A DNA stretch of 64,000 nucleotides from contig NC_049997.1 in assembly GCF_000003815.2 (NCBI RefSeq), forward strand, positions 4,615,893-4,679,892, given 5' to 3'. This stretch comes from Branchiostoma floridae. Lineage: Eukaryota > Chordata > Leptocardii > Amphioxiformes > Branchiostomatidae. The notes under the pieces are model-generated. The model saw nothing but the letters and a program-made list of their open reading frames with translations. It ran no database searches and was not told where the DNA came from. The translations under genes and the position numbers were made by a program. Of the stretch, positions 12,708 to 26,800 are shown piece by piece; positions within the stretch are counted from its first letter, which is position 1, and every line of letters begins with the position of its first letter.

Positions 12708-13383
12708 TTTGTATGCTCATGCAGGTTTATGTTTTATGCATTTACTGACAGAAAAGGAAGGAACATCAGAGGATGTATAAATGTACATAGCGGCAGTTAA
12801 TTGTGCCGTGTTTCTTCCTACCGGTATTTTTTACCCCCTCCCAACCACGCGCCCGTTCGCCGTGTAATTCCGCGGCGTGTTACAATTACAATATTACGCT
12901 TTTAGCAGGACAAGAGTGGCAGAAAAGTTACACAGAAGAAGTGGCAAGGGTAACCTATAACAGCAACATGTAACTGGAGAAAATGATGCGTTGACAATTT
13001 GTCAAATCAGTATGGCTAGAGAAATCGTCGTAAACGTACCGGTATTATGATAATAGATGTTATATGTCAAGCTGCGCAAGTAAGTGTTATCTTGCAAAGT
13101 TGGTTTATGGTAATACTATGTACCTGCAAAAATTCAGTTCCAACTCATTATATCAACTGTCATTGACGTGTACCTAACTTATATGATTGTTGTACTTTCA
13201 ATGTCTGTAATTGTGATTTTAAGACAAATCATTGGACAACTTTAAATGTTTTTAGAATTAATTTGTAACGATTGTTAATTAACAATGTTTTACTGGTGAA
13301 CTTGCCTACAAAGTGTTGCTTTTCAACTTGAGTCATCAATGTAGAAATGACAGTGCTGATGACAGTCCTCTCGCCTGTGGTAG

Positions 13384-13763
13384 GTGCCAATGTCGCCCTG
13401 GGGAAGATAGCGTACCAGACAAGCACCCGGGCTGGGGGTGGGGCTGCCAGCCGTGCCGTAGACGGGAACACCAATACCAAGTTGTTCGCTGGTTCCTGTA
13501 CACACACTATAGGTGACCCGGGAGAGGATAACCCAACCTGGTGGGTGGATCTCGGCCAATCGTATATGGTTGATAGGTACGTAAATATACATAACACAAC
13601 ATATATATGTACATATACCAGTCATTACAGTAAGGCCCTGTTGATATGACTATTTGAATGACATCCGCGCGTGCATCAATTTTTGGTAGTTCCCCCAAGT
13701 TTTCAACCATAGGCGTAAATCGTTCAAATTCTAGCTGCATAATGAGCAAATTTATGCTGTAGG

Positions 13764-13823
<60 letters not shown>

Positions 13824-13949
13824 GTGTGTACATATTTAAATCTGCTGCATATATATATATTTAAAATCTACAGCATAAATGTGCTCATTATGCAGCTAGC
13901 ATTTGAACGATTTACGCCATGGTTGAAAACTTGGGGGGAACATTTGTTT

Positions 13950-14029
<80 letters not shown>

Positions 14030-14829
14030 GAAAACAAATGTCATTGCATGCCAACGTCAATTCCGAGGTCGAAGAGGAAGATGTGAAGGAACTAAAAATG
14101 AATAACAACTCGGTATGTTAAAACTTCCTGTCCACGTATATTTCATGATAGCCAAATGTTGTGTATTCGCATCAATTTTTGCATTGGATGTCAGTCATAT
14201 AATCAAATTAACGTGGCCTAAATATGCAAAAGAATAACTCACATACCGCAAACGCAGAGAAACCTGCATGACCAGCATTAGTAGCATATGGACGACCCAT
14301 TTCCATTTTCGGTCATACCTCAAATATTTTTTGTCTCAATTGAACCATGTACCAGTGGTCCTGTCTATAGTAGCCAATATGTCTAATGCGAACATTTTTT
14401 GAAGTCCATTGAGTGTTCGCTATAGGCAGGTTTGACTAAGTAGTCCAGTATTCGTGTGTGCGTGTGTGTACTTATGATTATTAGCATAATTTAAAATATT
14501 TTCGTTCTCCTGATTTCCATCGATAATTCAATACAAAATCCCAAGCCAAGCATAAAACTACTGAGGTCATTACTTTGTCTCCAATATCTACAGCGTGGTC
14601 ATCTTCAAACGTCAGGACTGTTGCGCTGAACGACTCAACCCCTTCAACATCCACATCGGGGATTCCGACCAGGTCAGCACGAACCCCAAGTGTGGTGGTG
14701 ACCATCGAATCGACGTGAACCAGCCGTCCATGTCGATCTCCTGTCAGGGGATGTGGGGAAGGTACTTTGCCGTCCGTCTCCCCGGATCCTCCCGAATACT
14801 GACCCTGTGTGAAGTCCAAGTATTTCCTG
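13384..14829 (+). CDS. F-type lectin (fucolectin/FTP) domain, two exons
   Basis: Exons 13384-13576 and 14594-14829 encode NVALGKIAYQTS...ASRAVDGN, WWVDLGQSYMVD, then VVIFKRQDCCAER, CQGMWGRYFAV and LTLCEVQVFP. This order is that of F-type lectins, and RQDCCAER fits their fucose-binding signature RxDx4(R/K). An upstream His in CTHT could be the partner His. The domain is therefore plausibly sugar-binding. The frame is open back to an ATG at 13347, giving MTVLMTVLSPVVGA, which is weak as a signal peptide. A splice acceptor at 13382-13383 directly before GTGCCAATG is the alternative start, so the true N-terminal exon may lie further upstream. Confidence 0.8.
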
Positions 14830-17800
14830 GTAGGCCTTTTCATACATTTAGTTTATATGGTTGTGGCGTAGTGTAGAGCTGTCACGAAGTGAGCAGGTGT
14901 TGACCACGGTATGTTGATTTAAACGGTGTCAAATGCACAGTTGATAGTAAAATGGTATGATTATCAATTGTCATCATCATATAGCCAGGAGTATGCGGAG
15001 TGAGACCGCGTGGCGTAATCGGCAGCGCGTTCAGCTCAGGCCCAAGAGGTCCTGATCATGGGTTTGAATCCTTCTGTGCCACCTATCTTGTGCCATTGGG
15101 AAAGGCACTTTACACGACTTTCCTCACTTGACTCAGATGTAAATGAGTATCTAGCTGCGGCTTGTGGCAGTGACAGGCCTTTGTAGCTGAGACTGGCCTT
15201 AGCGGCAAGAAACTGTTATTATAGTGTTAAATGACGAAAAAATTATTTCTTGAACATTTGGCAGCAACATGTACGTAAAGTTGAACATGCAGACTTAAGT
15301 CATGCCTCCGGAATTCATGTTTCATTTACATAATTTATATATGAGAAAATGCTACAATAGTTTTCTTTACTACGACGTTCATACCTTGGACATATTGTTA
15401 TCGAGGAGATGATCAACTGATGTCTTTTATACAAATGATGACCCCATTTGTATAATCAATGAGAAACATTTATAATAGATCACTTGTAACAAGAGATCGC
15501 CTTTCGTGTTAACAGCAATGCCGTACAAACATCCAAAAGACTACGGTGTTGATGCATGATGCAGTGAATGCAGTCAAAATTGTTTCTGTATGTGTTTCAG
15601 AAACGGACCCTCCACTGTCTCTCACGTGCTCAACAGCAACGTATACTTCAATCACCATCAGCTGGATAAAGCCGAGTGCGCCCCTTAGCGGATACAGAGT
15701 AAACTACACTCTCGTTAGTGACAGTCCTTCCAACGTGACGACAACAGAATTTGGTCCTGAACATGAGGAACATGTCCTCCAAGATGCCATAGCTGACCGG
15801 AATTACAGCGTGACTCTCGTCGCTGTTGGGATGTATAAGGACAGCGTGCCTGTTGGGGTCACCTGTCTTACATGTGAGCTCTATTGCAGTAACTTATTTA
15901 TCATCCTGTCAGATTGTACTTTACAGATATATGCTTGAATTCTTAATGTCGCTATCTTGTATAGCATTTTTACATGTGCTGTCCCTTTATCTGATAGTGA
16001 CGCCCCCACCTGAGGAGTTTCAGGTGACATACGTCACAGAAACGTCCGTTACAGTTTCGTGGCAGAAGAGGGTCAACTCTTTCGCTCGGCACCACAAGGT
16101 GTGGATAAGGCGCAGTGACTTTGCTGAGAGTCTGTTCACACGGTTCGTACCAACCGTTCAGACTGACCTGACGTTCAAATACCTAACACCTGGCACAGAG
16201 TATGTGATATCGGCCTCAAGCATCAACAGGCAAAACGAGGGTCCAGCCGTGAACCTTACTATGGAAACAAGTAAGAAAGCGTATTCCAATGTATACTATG
16301 GCCAAGACACCGTGGATTATCTTATGCAGCTGCCCCTAAATGCATTTGGACTGTATTTTCTTGTGAAATATTTTAAGACTTTTGTTTCAATGAATCATTA
16401 TGCTACCCTGGGAAAACGCAGACTCCTAACGAGGCACGCAAAGTTTACCGATCCCTACAACACGCACGCACGGGACACCCGCCGCCTAACACCCGCCGGC
16501 CCTCGAACCAGCTGGCCCCTACTAACACGAGCCTCTTTCGGAGTCTGGCTACGCCATGCATCCGGCCCGTCACACCAGTGCCATGATTTATGGCCCCACC
16601 GCGCAGCATGCCGTCCCCGCTCGCAGCGTAATTGGGTACAGCTAATTTCCGCGTGACACGATCTGACCAACCACATTCCTCCTACTACGTCATGAAATAA
16701 ATATTCCCTAGTTCACGTAAAATCAAAACAATCTACACGTGATTATTTAGCAAGGAATCGTGCCTCACGCCTACTCGAATGTGTTATGCCAGCTACTGTA
16801 GAGTTCTACCCCGCCGCATTTCTCTGGCGATCTAAAAGTTAATTTTGACATATACAGTGCTGTCTCCAGGACCTGTCCCGCCGCTGGACGGAAATTTAAC
16901 TGCAAATGCGCCATCATTATCTTCCGCAGAACTCACAAAATCCAAGGAGGTCCTTGCAAAATCGTATTCATGACACCAGAAGCCTTTCGAAGAGATCGAA
17001 AAATTCCTACTGCGGTCACCGTGTGCGTGCACATGTACCGCGCCCGTGCGATTAATCAAACTCCGAACCCTACAGCTCACACAGCTGCGATCTAATACAC
17101 GGAACAAATTCTTCACACATATATTAGAGTAGACTGCCGCAATCCGAAAACCCATCCGGTCGTCACAGACTAAGACAGATTTAAAAATGGCCGATTTTAC
17201 GAAGATTTTTCAATAGATATATATTGATGTGGCCGCCCATTGGAAAAGTACCTACGAGCGTCATGGACAGGTTCCCATTCAACGTGGCCGCGTTGGACAG
17301 GTGGAAGTCTTGGAAAGGTCGCTAATTATTTGCGTTTAGTTTCGGAACCAGGAAAAAGTGACCGTTTGGGCCAGACTGAAATATTCATCGAGCTAATTTT
17401 CTTGGGGTTGACCGTTGACGTCTTCATTTGAGCCAGTGGAACGCAAATTTACCTACAACTACTATAAAAACGGTGTTCCTTGACTCACGACACAGGTACA
17501 TTGTAGTTTCATGTATCGCTGTTCGAACTGTCAATACTCTTGCTGGTTCATCTTACAGCATTGGTTCAGAAATCTTTTTCTGACATCATGTTTGAAGCAG
17601 GATATAGGATAAGTCTTTTTACACAACCAGCTGGTACTTACATTGCTTACTTTTCGACGTCTCTCAAACACCTATGTCAGAGCTTCTAACTGGAGTTCTG
17701 CTTCTCACCGCTATATGTGTCGATTCAAGAGGAGGAATTGTGAAAAGGCTTGACATGCCAAGACGGCAATGTTTCCAATGTAACGCCTGGTCCTTTGCTA

Positions 17801-20800
17801 TAACTACATCAGAAAACCTTATTCGGTGGTAGCAAAGTACCAGACGTAATCACACCATATACACCTCGGGGCGGGTCATCATTTACCCTTAATTATTACA
17901 TAGATTATAACCAAAGCTACCGCGAAAAACGTGCATCTTCGCGCAACTGAGTGCAGACAACATACCAAACAAGACAAGAGATACATAGAAAAAACTGCTA
18001 TGATTGAATGTTGTCATTAATTATGCAAATTTGCTCCTATTTTGCATAATTAGTATTTCATCTTGTACAACATTGTCTGAGGTACCTACATACCATGAAA
18101 ATCCGTTGTTCCCTTCTTGAGTTATCGTCTCCAGAACTTTTTGACAAAAATGCCCCTGCTATCCCAAAACTAGACGCTAGGGGGCCAAAACTTATGTCAT
18201 TTCTTTCTGAGCACAAGAGCTATCTAATACTCAAAAATCGTGACCATAGCATGTTCAGAACACCAAAATAGCAAAACCGGAAGTTGCGCTGCAGTACCAA
18301 GGGAAGCCGCTAGGGGGCCCAAAATCTAATCATTTTCAGCTTTTATCACACCCTACCAACACATCAAGTATCAAACCAATCCACTCAGCCGTTCTTGAGT
18401 TATCTTGTTTACACACACACACACACACATACACAGACACACAGACACACAGACAAACACAGGGCAAAATATAACCTCCATGACATTTCATGGTGGTAAC
18501 TACATACGAATGCGGCATACGGAACATAGAGGTAGGTGCTATGTTCCGTGCGAACACTCAAGACAGGTGCTAACACTCAAGACAGGTCGATTACAATACT
18601 CTGTCGACGTAGGTTACCCTCCAGTCACAGAGTAATTAGATCGACAACGATGGACATAAAAAAACAAGATTGCAAATTTTCAAAATGGGCACCATAAACG
18701 TTGTGACAAGAATTGATGTGACAAAATATGGCACCACAGCCAACAGGGTATTCATTTGGTTATGAAAATGTGGATGGGCATAGCTATAGTGCCACACCAC
18801 GGCTTCAGTCTCCAAGGTCATATTTGTGCTCAAAGCCCCATTTTACATTGACATGAACTCTATGTCCACATGAACTTTTATATTGACCGGCTGATTTTTT
18901 TCTCTAAATCACTTTTGTAAAACACAGACACCCATTGATATGACGTAACGTATCAATTGATTCCATAGTTGCATTTTGCACCAACTGGTGTATTGATACA
19001 CAAACAAGTGTATTTTTTTCTCTCTCTAAACGGAGGTAGTCAGATATACCGTAGGTATGGTAAGAAGTGAAAAATAGTTATCTTATTTCGGGTAGCGTAT
19101 GTTTGTTTGTTTGTTGAAGACCAGCTGATACCTGGACCTGATCCTCTGGACCTGAACCGGACCTGAACATGAATTTTCTGTACCGATACCCACCCCTAAT
19201 TTAGACTATATAGCGGTAAATGAGTGTAGTGGTTTTAGAATCTCTTTGAATTATATTGAAAGTATTAAGGGGAAACAGACTGCGTTGTTGGTGAATGCAG
19301 TCAAAACTGTCTCCGTATGTGTTTCAGAAACGGACCCTCCACTGTCCCTCACGTGCTCAACAGCAACTTCTACTTCAATCACCATCAGCTGGATAAAGCC
19401 GAGTGCGCCCCTTAGCGGATACAGAGTAAACTACACTCTCGTTAGTGACAGTCCTTCTGAAGTGACGACAACAGAATTTGGTCCTGAACATGAGGAACAC
19501 GTCCTCCGAGATGCCATAGCTGACCGGAATTACAGCGTGACTCTCGTGGCTGTTGGGATGTATAAGGACAGCGTGCCTGTCGGCGTCACCTGTCTTACAT
19601 GTGAGCTTTATTACAGTAATCTATTTATCTTGGTGACCAAGGACTGTGTTGTATAGATACAGGCTTTAATTCTTAATGTAGTTTTCTTGTATAGCCTTTT
19701 TACATGTGCTGTCCCTTTATCTGATAGTGACGCCCCCACCTGAGGACTTTCAGGTGACATACGTCACAGAAACATCCGTTACAGTTTCGTGGCAGAAGAG
19801 GATCAACTCTTTCGCTCGGCACCACAAGGTGTGGATAAGGCGCAGTGATTTTGCTGAGAGCCTGTTCACACGGTTCGTACCAACCGTTCAGACTGACATG
19901 ACGTTCAGCTACCTAACACCTGGCACAGAGTATGTGATATCAGCCACAAGTATCAACAGGAACTATGAGGGTCCAGCCGTGAACCTTACTATGGAAACAA
20001 GTAAGAAAGCGTATTTTAATGTATACTATGGCCAAGACACCGTGGATTATCACATTGAAGTTTTTCAACTGTCATACAACACAAATTATTCTCACCTCGA
20101 ATTTTCATATACAGCTATAATTTCATTACCGTGGATTATCATATACAGCTGCCCCTAAATGCATTTGGGCTGTATTTTCTTGTGAAATATTTTAGGACTT
20201 TTGTTTCAATGAACAATTATACATACGTGTATTGCAACGTCTTTTTCAGGTCTTTATAACCCATGGATGATGCAAAACGAATTCAAATACAATTCAATCT
20301 GTACAACTGATTGAAAATGGAAATTTACTTTTGCGAACGTTTTAAGTGACATCCATCACTCTTCTTCAGCATCACTAGAATAAGCTGACAGAACAGCTGA
20401 CTTCATAAACGTTTCAACACATAGATTTTAACAATGATATCTGGATGTATGCTTTATATAATGTAACCAAATAACACAATGTATCCTTAAAATAGAGAGT
20501 TCAGAAATGGGTACAGGTACATACACTGATATTTATTTTGTTTTTTTTTCTTTCAGCCTGTAATAATCGCTTCGGAATGGAATCAGGTGACATACCAGAT
20601 GAAAGTATTACTGCATCTGGCTTTAATAACATCAACCGCGCTCCCTTCCGCGCTCGGTTGAATGGTGGCTATGGCCAGTTTTGGGTACCAGGAAGGGAAA
20701 GAAACCCTTGGTTGCAGGTATAAAATAATGCTATTGATAAAACATTTCTGTTTAACCAGTTATTTTTCGACCCATGTACCAATTTTCATGGCATGACAGC

Positions 20801-23800
20801 AATTGGTGGTTAAGGCATGTCAATTTTTCATTCATGTTCATAGTCCCCACATTATATATTACTGCAAAGCCATCAAAATCATCTTTGGTGTTATACAATG
20901 TTCCTTGATAAAACAGTGATTTGTGTCGTCATACGTTTTATATATTCTTCATACATTTTACTTATATATTTTCACTCTATAGCAAAAGTTTTGTCTGTTC
21001 TCTATTGCCTTTAGGTATATTTAGGCGGAATGAATTGCGTCACGGGTACCATTATTCAAGGTAGTGGCCCGGGACATGGTGCTTGGGTGAAGTCATACAA
21101 GCTACAGTACAGTGCAGATGGGATCGGGTGGACGACATATGAAGACACTGGTGGATCCGAAAAGGTAATCTTAATTTCACAAATTCTACGTTAACTGATT
21201 CTTCCTCTGATTGTGATAGAGAGGACAGACGAAAATTCCTGCGGGCTCTTTTCGACCATGAACAGTACAACATACCTTAATTTCAACGTACCGTCCTAAG
21301 AACCGTGACCCTTTCCAGTAATGTTACAACAGCTGGATTCAAACTTATTACGACCTCTAGCTCCAGAGGCAGGGCAGCTAACCATTAAACTTCGCAGTCT
21401 CCGTTGGTTATTGAATCCACCATTGTGTTAGAAAGTAGGTTGTAGTGCTCTATATGTATAATATTTAACTGATTAATTGCCCTATTTGTTTACCTGACAG
21501 GTCTTTCCAGGCAACACGAACGCCGGTACACCTGTCACAAACCCACTGGACTATCCTGTTGACGCTCGTTATGTGCGCTTCTATCCTCAGTCTTCTAGTT
21601 ACTACACGGCCATGAGGGTTGAGATTCTAGGCTGCAGCATGGAAAGTATGCCCTTAAAAATAACCATTTAGGTTTTGTTATAGCATTAATTGTCAAGTAT
21701 CTTACAGTGCTTTTCAGTTTCACTTCTCTGCATGGGTATCACTTTAGGAAAAACACGTACATTCTTTTTATATGAATCTTTTAGTGCCTGACGTAAAAAT
21801 ATTCTATACTGTCTTCTAAAACGACTGTAAGATGTATTGGGAATGCATGTGGACTTGGCATTTTCAAAGTTTTGTTGTACACACCTTGTTAAACTACCTG
21901 TGTTCTGTGTCTCAGGTAATACAGAGAGGCTCATCTTCCCCACACCACGCCACACCGGTAACTACGCCAGGCTGCTGACTACGTTAGCTCGGGATTTGAG
22001 TAGTTACACTTTGTGTCTGCGCGTGCGAACAGACATGAGCTATGGCAGTGGAATGGCATTGGTCAGTTACGCCGTAGAAGAACACAATAACGAACTGATG
22101 GTGGCAGGTGACGGTGATGGCGGCTTTCTGGTAAGTCATAAATCTTAATATCAAACCTATGGAATGTAAATCTGACTTTCTAGTTGTAGATTTGTCTAAG
22201 ATAAGGTCACACTGTCTTGAATTTATGAATGACATTAGTCCTACCTTGTTTTTTCCAGCTTTTGTTTTAGAATGAGGAAATTTCATCCAGTATATTTTGA
22301 GAAGGGACTGCACGAGCAACCTCCATGCACATAGCTCCTCCATGGGGTTGCTCCTGCAGCCCTTTCTCGCGCGTAGAGCTCGCTCCTTGGAGCTGGAGGG
22401 CTGTACGAGCAACCTCCACAAAGCTCCTCCATGGACGTTGCTCGTACAACCCATATTGTATATTTTTGCGAATGTGACAGACGAAGATTCGCGACAATTT
22501 GTAGAAACACACACATACACAATGAGCGAGTATATCAAGTATTCTGAAGCAAAGCTTGAAATGGTCCTTACAAAAATGAAGGATTGGTTGATACATAAAC
22601 AAACATATCGATAAAGTGTTTATTGTCTGTTATCTGTCATGTGTGTTACATTTTCTTCAGAACACTTAACAGCACATCTCAGTCAATATGATATCCTTAC
22701 GTGTAAATACATGTTATATTTTCTTACTTTTCAGCTATTTGCAGATAATCAAAAGGCTACCACAGCTTACCTGACTGTTCGGGACGATCTGTGGCACTCA
22801 CTATGCGTTACCTGGCGAGGAAACAATGGTTCGTGGCAGCTCTACGCTGATGGTGAGCTCAGAGATTCAGGATCGGGGCTTGCAGTCGGCGGTAGGATAA
22901 ACAGCGGCGGCACATGGATTCTTGGACAGGACCAAGACACAGTTGGAGGAGGATTCGAGACGTCTCAAGCCTTCAGTGGAGAACTGTCGCATGTGAACCT
23001 CTGGGACCGCGTGCTGTCTCCATCTGAGATAGAGGCAGTATGGCGGACATTCTGTGAACACCATGGTAACGTGATTGACTGGACAGGCACAACAGTAGCC
23101 ATTTACGGACTGGTCAGCAAGGAGCAGCATCGCGTCTGTGGTAAGGAGAATAGCCTTCATATCCAAATGTTGTTAACAATACAAGATAATAGTTTATTGA
23201 AAAGACATTCCCAAAGGCGAATTTAATTGCAAAGCAATTAAAATAGTGGTATTATACAACGTTTAGATAAAACGTCATAAAAGACAAGGTGAGAAAATAT
23301 CGATACATAATTTAAAGTCCTAATGAATATGTACCCATATCATAACGCATAAATGGTACAAAACACGCAGAGACGTGGCCTTCCTAGTCATAATCGCTGA
23401 ATGCCATTGAGGGTTTAGTAATAATGTTAAATGTAGGTGAGAAAAGCGCAAAAGCAAATTGCGAGAATGATTTCAGGCAAAAATAAAGCCAACTTACCCA
23501 CAGCCCTAGGTAGGGTCAAAATTGGGGCATCTCATTGACATTTAGTTTAATTTTAACGCACACGATATAGCCATGACAGCTAATTGTAAACTTGTACCCC
23601 AAACCAAGCTACCGGCGACTGCACATCTCCCGTGGCCCTTGGGATGGAGAGCGGCGCCATCGCTGACGACCACATCACGGCATCCACACAGGAACCTGAG
23701 TTCGAGGCTTACGAAGGTCGTCTGAATAACGGCTGGTCGTGGATGACGTACACCGTAGACACGAACCAGTGGCTACAGATCGACCTCGGCAGTCAGAAGG

Positions 23801-26800
23801 TCCTCACCAGTATCCAAACACAAGGCCTTTGGGGGGGATATACCGTCAAGTCTTACAAACTGTTGTACTCTGACTATGGGACAGCCTGGGTGACCTACGG
23901 AGATGGACAAAACGACATGGTATGTTTTTAAAGTTGACCTAAAGGAGGTAAGCTCTTATCTTGATGAATATTAACCCTATTCAGACCGGGCTTTTTGGGT
24001 CATCGATGACGTAATATGACGTAATTATGACGTCATCAATTTGACTTTATTGGCTGAAACAGTGAAAAGTGTATTCCCAGAAAACTTGAAGGCATGCCAC
24101 AAAAATGTAACAGCAAGTGTAGATAGCTATAATTTTTATTACGACTTGTGTTACCAATAGCAATATCAATGACGCCAAAGTGACGTCATAAAACGAGGTC
24201 ATACATATCTAAGATACCAGTTGGGCTCCGCCATCTTATATCCAACACCTTGATTTTTATAAATACTTTTTTGGTGACAAATAATCGCAAAAGACAACGG
24301 AAATAGACTAAACACGTTCATTTAATTTTTTTTTTTATGAACAAATACAAAAATGTAAATGTACCAGGTAGTTGCAACTTACATGTATTAGGGATAATAC
24401 GCTAGCTATTCTTGATTTGGTCATACTGTCCGCCATCTTTGATTTTGGCCCATGACGTCATCACATTAGCATAATTTATGCATAATTGATTATGAAAAAT
24501 ATTCTAGATAACATAAGATTTTACTATGATAGTATCTTATGCCACCGCAAGATCTGCTTGGAGATGAACATCCCAGGGGTTCAGACGTTCGAACGCGGTT
24601 CGGACGGTTCCATTATTCAGCTTCCGCTGGGTCTCTCTTTTTCTTGATGGCATCAAATTATGTCAATCTTTAATAAATGCTTCATCAATAGTAAGCATTT
24701 ACACATCTTGCTAAAAGTAGTTAGCTTACCCCATATATAGTGAGTTCCCGTTTTCACAATGTACCGTTGCATTATATTATGTCATTGGACCGTTCTGAAA
24801 ATTCCGTGGTCCCGTAGGGTCACCTGTGGTCACAGAGTGGTTCGAAACTCACGTTCGACATAATTTTTGTCACAGGCCTTAATTGACCTGAGTAATGATG
24901 TATGACATCCCATAAGAACTTGAACCTTAGACAAATTGGTAGCCATTCAATGCTTTATCAATTAACATATACAAGACAACAGAAAGACACTGATATATCT
25001 TACTAAACCTCTTTAGATATTTAATGGAAACCGTGACGGCGACACCGTTGTGGAACAGAATCTGCACACTCCAGTGACGACACGATATGTCCGGATAAAC
25101 CCACAGTCTTCGCACAGCAGCTCCCGCATGCGCCTTCGAGTGGAGCTTCTTGGGTGCGATGGTGAGTACGTTCACTTTAATTGTCTTCAATAAGACCCCG
25201 CGTTGGATACACCCGATCCCTGATATCGGAAGTTAAGCAACGCGCAGTCCGGACAGTACTTGGATGGTAGTCCCCCGACCTAGGACGACCGGGTTGTTGT
25301 AGCCGGACCAAGCATGGTCATTCCGCGAAGTCGTCTTCCGGGAAGGACGTAAAACGGGGATCCCGTGCTCGAGGAGGTGCCTCGACCACGTTAAACAGCC
25401 TTATTACTCATTGGGTACCTACTGGCTTGTAAAATACACCAGATGATCATTATGGTTATTATTATTTGATAAGGCTTTGTTGTGGGAGGTGGCTCACTTG
25501 CCGATAAGTATGTCAGTCATCAGATTCTATTTTGCCCAAGGTCTCGAGCTAAAAAAAATCAAATGACCCCAAAGTTGTTACTACCAAACTAGTCAGCAAA
25601 GAATGTGGCCTTGGATACGAATGTATGGTCGTGATTTTATAATGGTAGATAAACAGGCGACAGTATAATTCCGGACGAACATATTAATTCCGGAAAACCT
25701 TAATTTATTTCAAAATAGATAAACCAGATGAACTAACATTTGTAGGTATGATATATCAAAGGATGATGAATATATAGGTTGCAATTAGATGTATCCATGA
25801 AGAAGGCCAATTCTGCAGAATTCTGCGAATTCTGCCAAAACTCTGGGACCCTGTATTCATTATCCTTTGATACATCATACCTACAAATATTGATTCATCT
25901 GGTTAATCTATTTTGAAATTATTGAACTAGTTACATGTGAACCCTAATTTTCAACACAAAAATTGGACTTACCCAAATTTTCGACTGAACACCACCAGTC
26001 TATTTTTAATGATTAAGGTTTTCCGGAATTAGAGTGTTTGTCCGAAATTATACTGTCGCCTGTTGATAGCTCTTTACGTAGAGAATAAGTAGTCTAGGTA
26101 TCGGCCCTCCATTAGCTTCTTCTATAAGCAGAAGCCAGTTTTGGTTTAGACTTTGAAAGAGAATAACTAAAGAATGGGAGACTGATTGTGATGATTTTGG
26201 TATTTAGATAGCTTAAATGATGCTTGATATATTTGGATGGTAAATATGGAAATCATATTTAATCAACATAATTGATACTGATTTTTTTAAAAACCCGTTC
26301 CATTCCGTGATAGGGCTGTTCGAACATGTAACTGAGAGAATAACATTAATAGGTAGAAATTATGCACATGAAAATGCTTCGATTATTAGACATTACATAG
26401 TGGTAAATGGCCGGAATTTGACTGAGGTTGAAGTATAAATTATGCAAATAAAACCACATTTGCATAACTAAAAAAATGCTAGCAGTCTTCTTTTATAAGA
26501 TAAGATAAGTCAGCGTCTTATATTTGCGTGTAGGAGATGATCAATGCACGAAAATTACATTATTTGTATAAAAAATGAAAAAAAATAATAATACATCGAA
26601 AGTCAAAAAGTTAAATCATTCGTCGATGGTATGGGTCTTAGAACTCTGGTTCACGTGTAAAATGTACCCGGCGCTTGCACCGGGGACCATGGCCAACTCA
26701 TCAAACAGTTAAACGCTTTCTGCACTTTCTAAAGTCAAAGTCTTTGAAAACATCGGCAGAGATTCATGAAGATGTTTGATAAATATATATTTATACATAA

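Noticed and set aside
15003-15080. tRNA gene
   Set aside because: A- and B-box-like words are present, but no cloverleaf closes and the following sequence is a shared SINE body.
16455-16676. Arg/Trp-rich ORFs in the GC-rich block
   Set aside because: Composition-driven open frames on both strands without family match.
11762-17095. LTR retrotransposon with the 940-bp repeats as LTRs
   Set aside because: The interval between the repeats contains polycystin-like exons and no gag, protease or polymerase, so the pair are independent copies or part of a segmental duplication.
25200-25308. Functional 5S rRNA gene
   Set aside because: Several mismatches in the conserved 5S core and a retroposon-like body directly downstream; treated as a 5S-derived element.
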